Shown here one piece after another: positions 58,480 through 64,000 of a DNA stretch of 64,000 bases. Under the pieces are notes generated by a model. That model was not told where the DNA came from, made no database searches, and saw only the letters and a list, made by a program, of their open reading frames with translations. Source of the stretch: Bettongia penicillata ogilbyi. Lineage: Eukaryota; Chordata; Mammalia; Diprotodontia; Potoroidae. Positions within the stretch are counted from its first letter, which is position 1. Every line of letters begins with the position of its first letter. Where the stretch lies: assembly GCA_023548195.1 (NCBI GenBank), contig JAJHZJ010000121.1, forward strand, positions 1,488,220 to 1,552,219, read 5' to 3'. Made by a program: the position numbers and the translations under genes.

Positions 58480-59325
58480 TTTTTTTTTTGTTGTTGTTGT
58501 TTTTTAAATTTATTTATTTAACTTTTTACATTCATTTTCACAAAATTTTGGGTTCCAAATTTTCTCCCCATTTATCCCCTCCCCCCACCCCAATACACCA
58601 AGCATTCTAATTTTCCCTATCACTAATCTGCCCTGTCTTCTATCATCCCTCCCTTCTTTTGTCCCCATCTTCTCTTTTGTCCTATAGGGCCAGATGACTT
58701 TCTATTCCCCATTAACTATATTTATTTCCTAGTAGCAAGAACAATACTCAACAGTTGTTCCTAAAACTTTGAGTTCCAAATTCTTCCCATCCCTCCCTCC
58801 CCACCCATTCCCTTTGGGAAGGCAGGCAATTCAATATAGGCAATATCTGTGTAGTTTTGCAAATGACTTCGATAACAGTCGTGTTGTGTAAGACTAACTG
58901 TGTTTCCCTCCATCCTATTCTGCCCCCAGTTGTTTCTATTCTGTCTTTTGATCCTGTCCCTCCCCAAGAGTGATGACCTCAAATTTCTCCCTTCTTCCAT
59001 TGCCCTCCCTTTCATCATCCCTCCCTCCCTGCTTATCTCCTTCTTCCCCATTTTTCTGTACTGTAAGATAGGTTTTCATACCAAAATGAGTGTGCATTTT
59101 ACTCCTTCCTTTAGTCGAATGTGATGAGGGTAAACTTCATGTTTTTTTCTCAGCTCTCCTCTTTTTCCCTCCACTAAAAAGTTTCCTGCTTGCCTCTTGA
59201 ATGAGATATAATTAACCCCATTCCATTTCACCCTCTCTCCTCCCACTACATTTCTCTCTCACCTTACCTTAATTTCTTTTAAGATATGGTCCCATCCTAT
59301 TCAATTCACTCTGTGCTCTCTGTCT

Positions 59326-59392
59326 CTGTGTGTGCGTGCTTGTGTGTATGTGTGTGTGCGTGTGTGTGTGTGTGTGTGTACGTCTGTGTGTG
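59326..59392 (+). repeat. (TG)n microsatellite inside the second HAL1-like element
   Basis: Positionally equivalent to the run at 7376-7436 in the first copy, but longer and purer. The Cys-Val open frame across it is an artefact. Confidence 0.9.
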
Positions 59393-59526
59393 GTCCCACC
59401 AACTACCCAGATACTGAAACGTTTTAAGAGTTACAAATATTGTCTTTCCCTGTATGAATGTAAACAGTTCACTTCTGGTAAGTCCCTTATGACTTCTCTT
59501 TGCTGTTTACTATTTCATGCTTCTTC

Positions 59527-60631
59527 TCATTCTTGTGTTGGAAAGTCAAATTTTCTTTTCAGCTCTGGTCTTTTCATCAAGAATGCTTGAAAGTCCTCTG
59601 TTTCATTGAAAGACCATATTTTCCCCTGAAGTATTATACTCAGTTTTGCTGGGTAGGTGATTCTTGGTTTGAGCCCTAGTTCCTTTGACTTCTGGAATAT
59701 CCTATTCCACGCCCTTCGATTCCCTTAATGTCTAAGCTGCTAAATCTTGTGTTATCCTGATTGTATTTCCACAATACTGGAATTGTTTTTTTCTAGCTGC
59801 TTGCAATATTTTCTCCTTGACCTGGGAACTCTGGAATTTGGCCACAGTGTTCCTAGGAGTTTCTCTTTTTGGATCTCTTTCAGGTGGTCATCCATAGATT
59901 CCTTCAATACTTATTTTGCCCTCTGCTTCTAGAATCTCAGGGCAGTTTTCCTTGATCATTTCATGGAAGATGATGTCTAGGCTCTTTTTTTGATCATGGT
60001 TTTCAGGTAGTCCCATAATTTTTAAATTGTCTCTCCTGGATCTATTTTCCAGGTCAGTTGTTTTTCCAATGAGAGATTTCACATTCTCTTCCATTTTTTC
60101 ATTCTTTTGGTTTTGTTTGGTGATTTCTTGGTTTCTCAGAAAGTCATTAGACTCCATCTGTTCCATTCTAATCTTGAGAGAACTATTTTCTTCAGTGAGC
60201 TTTTGAATCTCTTTTTCCATTTGGCTAATTCTGCTTTTGAAAGCATTCTTCTCCTCATTGGCTTTTTGAACCTCTTTTTCCAATTGAGTGAGCCTATTTT
60301 TCAAGGTGTTATTTTCTTCAGCATTTTTTCGGGTCTCCTTTAGCAAGGTATTGACCCGTTTTTCATGCTTTTCTTGCATCTCTCTCATTTCTCTTCCCAG
60401 TTTTTCCTTCACCTGTCTAACTTGATTTTCAAAATCCTTTTTGAGCTCTTCCATGGCCTGAGCCCACCGGACATCCACCTGGGATGTCTGGGATAGAGAG
60501 GCCCCGACCTCCACGTCTTTCTCTGATGGCAAGCATTGTACTTCGTCATCAGAAATGAAAGGAGGAAGGAACATCTCTTCCCCAAGAAAGTAGCTCTCTA
60601 TGGTCTTATTTTGCTTCCTTTCTCTGGGCAT
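59527..60631 (-). pseudogene. L1/HAL1 ORF1p remnant, second copy
   Basis: It begins MPRERKQNKTIESYF and is open for 247 codons through the coiled coil (many Glu/Lys/Asn heptads) and NLKIMGLPENHDQKKSL, to TGA at 59888-59890, where the first copy reads TCA. A second in-frame stop TAG lies at 59732-59734, and one extra base near 59720 shifts the C-terminal domain. None of these lesions is shared with the first copy. Homology continues to about 59527. Confidence 0.92.
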
Positions 60632-60756
60632 TTTCCCAGCCAGTTACTTGACTTCTGAGATTCCTCTCCACCCCTGCATAGATCTGCCCAGCTAGTGCTT
60701 GGGGTCTGAGATTCAAATGCTGCTTCCCAGTCTCAGGGCTATGTGCGGCGGGAGCC

Positions 60757-60765
60757 AAGAGGCTG
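60757..60765 (+). repeat. Target-site duplication, right copy, of the second HAL1-like element
   Basis: AAGAGGCTG, matching 58471-58479. Confidence 0.7.
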
Positions 60766-61659
60766 GTTTTAAAAACCCAGAAAGCCAATTTTCCTTATTT
60801 ATCCTGAAAAAAACATAACTGTCAAATGGATGTCTATTTGTGTTGGTTAATGTCAAGTTCTCTCTTAGTGGGGAAGTGTATTCAAGAAACCAGATAACCC
60901 CAATAGGTCTAACAGGGATATGTGTATAATTAGGCACTTATGTTTTTAAAAAACCAATCATACTAGTATAAGTTGCAAGAGAATTAGCTAGTCAGTTTAT
61001 GTGAAAAAGATTTGTCAAATTCAGTTGGTCACAAGCTCGATATTAGCCAGTAGTGTGACATGATAGCCAAAAAAGTTAATTTGGTCTTACACTGCAATAC
61101 ACTACGCTGGCCAGACCATATGTGAAACACTGTCTTCATTTATGGGAAGTATTAAAAAAAATTTTTTTAATTGTGGAGATTTTAAAGACAATGGATTTTA
61201 CCTTCTCTGGGATATTATCTGTAATATGTTATGAAATATTTTAAATCTAAATAAATTATATCCTTAAAATTAAAAAAATGGGAATTTAAAATTCATATCA
61301 CAGGAGGATCATTTTGAATAATAGTACCTGTTCAACTTGGAAAGTAAAAGACCTAGGAGAAAATATTGTGTAATAGAAATAAGGTGAGATATATTCTATA
61401 GAGTTTCAGAAGAGTACAGTAAGTAGCACATAGAGGGAAATTTTGACTCAGCATAAGGAGGATGCTAACCTTGACGCCTTTGTCTCATTCCTGCACTTCT
61501 TTCTGGCATAAAGATAATGCTGGGTTCTCAAAAGCTACAAATGGCAAGATATAAGCTCTGGAAGGGTCTACCAGGAGTGAGAGGCTTTAAGCACAGACAT
61601 GATGTGGGACTGTATGTCTGTCATCTGAAGGCTAGCCTAGCTAAGCTTGACAGGACCCC

Positions 61660-61805
61660 TTGAGAAGTGAAATTGGGACTGTCTCTTACTAGATTTGCAT
61701 CCTTAGACAAGTATATTCTCCTTTTTAATGTCTCAGTTTCTTCATCTTTAAAATGAGGAGAAATGAATTAGATGATTTCAGCTTTCAGGTCTAAAATCAA
61801 TGCCA
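61660..61805 (+). repeat. MIR/SINE fragment
   Basis: 'Gcatccttagacaagtatattctcctttttaatgtctcagtttcttcatctttaaaatgaggag' is the 3' half of an MIR core. Confidence 0.65.
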
Positions 61806-62490
61806 GATTGACCATAAGGAGGTGAATATTTTGGCTCTATTTTGGTCACTCAACAAAAAAATCTGCTAAGTTATAAAGGGGTAGTAGAGTGTATTAAGAG
61901 GGGTAAATAGGCACAATAGTGAAATCCCAGATCTTTCAATGTGATTGCTCTTGACGTAATGAGTTCTCTGCCAATGGAGCTATTGTAAAAGGATAATGGA
62001 TTAGGTAATATTTCAATTCTCTTCTAATACATGAAAATCAATCAAATTAAGAAGTACTCTGGGCCTGCATTCAACCCATTGATTTACATACATATATTGT
62101 CTTTCTCAGGTTGTCAATTCCTTGAGAATGGCTACTGCGTCCTTTTTATATTTGGATGATGCATTACACATAATCTTTATAAAAAATTTTTGAATTGCAT
62201 CATCCTTGAGCTTTTTAACTGCTGATATAATCTGAAATTTGTATTTATAATCATTCAAACAAAAGGTCAACAGAGTATTCACTAGAAGCAAAGATCTTAA
62301 GGAAATAGCAGTTTTTATGCAACTACCTTTTTCCTCCTCCATTTGCTTTTAAGCAATTTGAATCCTGAGCTTATTACACTTCTGAAATTTGAGGAAATTT
62401 TATCTTGGGTCCTGAAGTCAATACTGACTTATTTTTAGATTCTGAGTTTGGTCAAGGCTCTAAAAATGTTGATGAAGCTGACTTAAAAAC

Positions 62491-62501
62491 TGATAGACAT
62501 T
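62491..62501 (+). repeat. Target-site duplication, left copy, of the truncated L1
   Basis: TGATAGACATT, repeated at 63558-63568; 17 bp with one mismatch if the preceding A-run is included. Confidence 0.8.
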
Positions 62502-63557
62502 CGGGCATAAAGGCCTCATTTCTAGAATACGTAGAGAACTGAGTCAAATGTACAACAATACAAGTTATTCCCCAATTGATAAATGGTCACAGGATATGAA
62601 CAGGCAATTTTCAGAGGAAGAAATTAAAGATAACTATAATCATATGAAAAAAATGCTCTGAATAACTTTTGATTAGAGAGATGCAAATCAAAACAACTCT
62701 GAGGTACCACATCACATCTATCAGATTGGCAAATATGACAGAACAGGAAGATGATAAATATTGGAGAAGACCTGGGAGAGTTGGAACACTAATTCGCTGT
62801 TGGTGGAGCTGTGAACTGATCCAACCATTCTGGAGAGCAATTTGGAACTATGCCCAAAGGGCTAAAAAATTGTGCATACCCTTTGACCCAGCAATAGCGC
62901 TTCTAGGACTGTATCCCCAAGAGATCATAAAAATGGGAAAGGGTCCCACATGTACAAAAGTATTTATAGCAGCTCTCTTTGTGGTGACCAAAACCTGGAA
63001 ATCAAGGGGATGCCCATCAACTGGGGAATAGCTGAATAAATTGTGGTATATGAATGTAATGGAATACTATTGTGCTGTAAGAAATGATGAACAGGAAGAC
63101 TTCAGAGAGGCCTGGAAAGACTTATATGATTCGATGCTGAGCGAAGGGAGCAGAACCAGAACTTTGAGTACAGCAATGACCACAGTGTGCAAGAGTTTTT
63201 TCTGGTAGACTTGGAACATCATAGCAATGCAAGGACTTAAAAAAAGATTTCCCAATGGTCTTCTAAGGCAAAATGCCTTCCACATCCAGAGAAAGAACTG
63301 TGGAATTCAATCGCAGAATGTAGCAGATCATTTTGCATGTGTGTGTATGCGTGCATGTGTGTGTGTGTGTGTGTGTGTGTAGTATGTTTTGGTTTGTTAT
63401 ATGATCTCTCCCATTCATTTTAGTTCTACACAACATGACTGTAGTGGAAATGTATTTAATAAGAATATATATGTAGATTCTATGTAGAATTGTATGCTAT
63501 CTTGGGGAGGGAGGGGAGAGGTGTGGGGTAGGTAGAGGGGGAAAAAATCAAAAAAAT
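62502..63557 (+). mobile_element. 5'-truncated L1 (3' end of ORF2 and 3' UTR)
   Basis: About 1.05 kb. It opens in ORF2 ('taaaggcctcatttctag', 'gaatacgtagagaactgag'), encodes WNYAQRAKKLCIPFDPAIAL and the KVFIAALFVVTKTWK segment of the ORF2 C-terminal region with frameshifts, and ends 'ggtagagggggaaaaaatcaaaaaaa'. The 3' region contains a (GT)n run at about 63340-63380. It parallels 26.9-27.97 kb of the longer L1 but looks better preserved. Clear direct repeats mark it as one insertion. Confidence 0.9.
62810..63200 (+). pseudogene. L1 ORF2 C-terminal remnant
   Basis: Frames encode IQPFWRAIWNYAQRAKKLC, CPSTGE and, after a shift, EYYCAVRNDEQEDFREAWKD. This segment ends ORF2p downstream of the reverse transcriptase. 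It is not functional alone. Confidence 0.85.
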
Positions 63558-63568
63558 TGATAGACATT
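63558..63568 (+). repeat. Target-site duplication, right copy, of the truncated L1
   Basis: TGATAGACATT, matching 62491-62501. Confidence 0.8.
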
Positions 63569-63724
63569 TTGTTATAGATTATTTCCCATTGAAACATAGG
63601 TATTTTATATATCATAGTATTTACCTTCAATTTATGGTCATTGAGATGATTGCATTAGTGGCAAGTTAGTTATCAGGAAGGTTGAACAGTGTAATGTATT
63701 TGAAGGAGCAATTCAATTGGAATC

Positions 63725-64000
63725 AAAAGACCTGAGCTTCACTTCTACTCTAGTCACTCTCTACATGTGTAACTTTGTATAAGTTATTGGACTTCTCTTA
63801 CCTTCAGTTTCCATTTGGTAGTGGTTTCACTACCAAAATCACTGAATTACAGAATTTGTGAGTGGAAGGGACCTCTTTGGTCATCTGGTCCAAAGTATAA
63901 AGGAATTCCCACCTCCCCACCATATATAGCCAACAGGCAGTCCAGCCTGTGCTTGAACGTCACCAAGGAACTGGATCCACCACCTGTTGAGGCAACTTAT
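63725..64000 (+). repeat. Old SINE/MIR fragments at the window edge
   Basis: 63725-63830: 'aatcaaaagacctgagcttcacttctactctagtcactctctacatgtgtaactttg'. 63838-64000: 'ttacagaatttgtgagtggaagggacctctttggtcatctggtcc..tccagcctgtgcttgaacgtcaccaaggaactgg'. The second probably continues beyond the window. Confidence 0.6.

Larger units (their letters stand above)
58480..60756 (-). mobile_element. HAL1-like (half-L1) retrotransposon, 5'-truncated
   Basis: It is collinear with the element at 6.5-9.3 kb: the same A/T tail, purine-rich 3' region with a (TG)n run on the + strand (59326-59392), and L1 ORF1, again without ORF2. It lacks the GC-rich 5' UTR, ending about 120 bases upstream of the ORF1 start. 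The last ~37 bases at the right edge align poorly with the first copy. A 9-bp direct repeat flanks it. Same strand as the first copy, antisense to FARP1. Confidence 0.88.
55500..64000 (+). other. FARP1: FARP1 intron downstream of exon E (partial)
   Basis: No further FARP1 exon is visible; the next, expected to begin the GQTPAESDF segment, lies beyond the window. The region holds a triplicated ~120-bp unit, old repeat fragments, a HAL1-like element, and a truncated L1 near the right end. I recognise nothing in 60.8-61.65 kb or 61.85-62.45 kb. Confidence 0.8.

Noticed and set aside
59330..59590. Cys/Val-rich 86-codon open frame
   Set aside because: It is the translated (TG)n run inside the half-L1 3' region.

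Overview
This window looks like intronic and exonic DNA from a mammal, almost certainly a marsupial. It is AT-rich and made mostly of interspersed repeats: tRNA-type SINEs beginning GGCAGCTAGGTGGC, marsupial-type L1, ORF1-only 'half-L1' (HAL1-like) elements, an RTE/BovB-like LINE tail, and many old L2, MIR and CR1/L3 fragments. No bacterial, plasmid or phage features were seen.

The only gene I can support is FARP1 on the + strand (FERM, RhoGEF and pleckstrin domain protein 1). Five consecutive coding exons lie at 33737-33841, 38238-38280, 40105-40183, 46292-46389 and 55385-55499. Each has AG/GT splice borders and the reading phases fit together across all four introns (440 coding bases). They encode about residues 58-204 of the protein: most of FERM lobe F1 and much of lobe F2. 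The N-terminal exons, the rest of the FERM domain, and the DH and PH domains lie outside the window. A match to the paralogue FARP2 is ruled out by several diagnostic residues.

Layout: 1-33.7 kb is upstream intron. It holds MIR/SINE/L2 fragments, an RTE tail (2.5-3.0 kb), a complete 2.8 kb HAL1-like element on the - strand with a perfect 16-bp target duplication (6.5-9.3 kb), hAT-type DNA transposon relics (3.2 and 11.1 kb), a long degraded L1 with a nested SINE (22.9-28.0 kb) and a probable solo LTR (31.6-32.1 kb). From 33.7 to 55.5 kb FARP1 exons alternate with introns carrying L2, CR1/L3, microsatellites and a foldback pair of one repeat family. From 55.5 to 64 kb is downstream intron with a three-copy ~120-bp tandem duplication, a second HAL1-like element (58.5-60.8 kb) and a 5'-truncated L1 (62.5-63.6 kb).

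The most interesting observations are the two HAL1-like elements with independent ORF1 lesions, a 43-bp templated inversion inside the L1, the repeat foldback at 35.4-35.8 kb, and an unexplained - strand open frame behind a good splice acceptor near 42.9 kb. I found no convincing new gene system. Apart from FARP1, this is ordinary repeat-rich marsupial intron.
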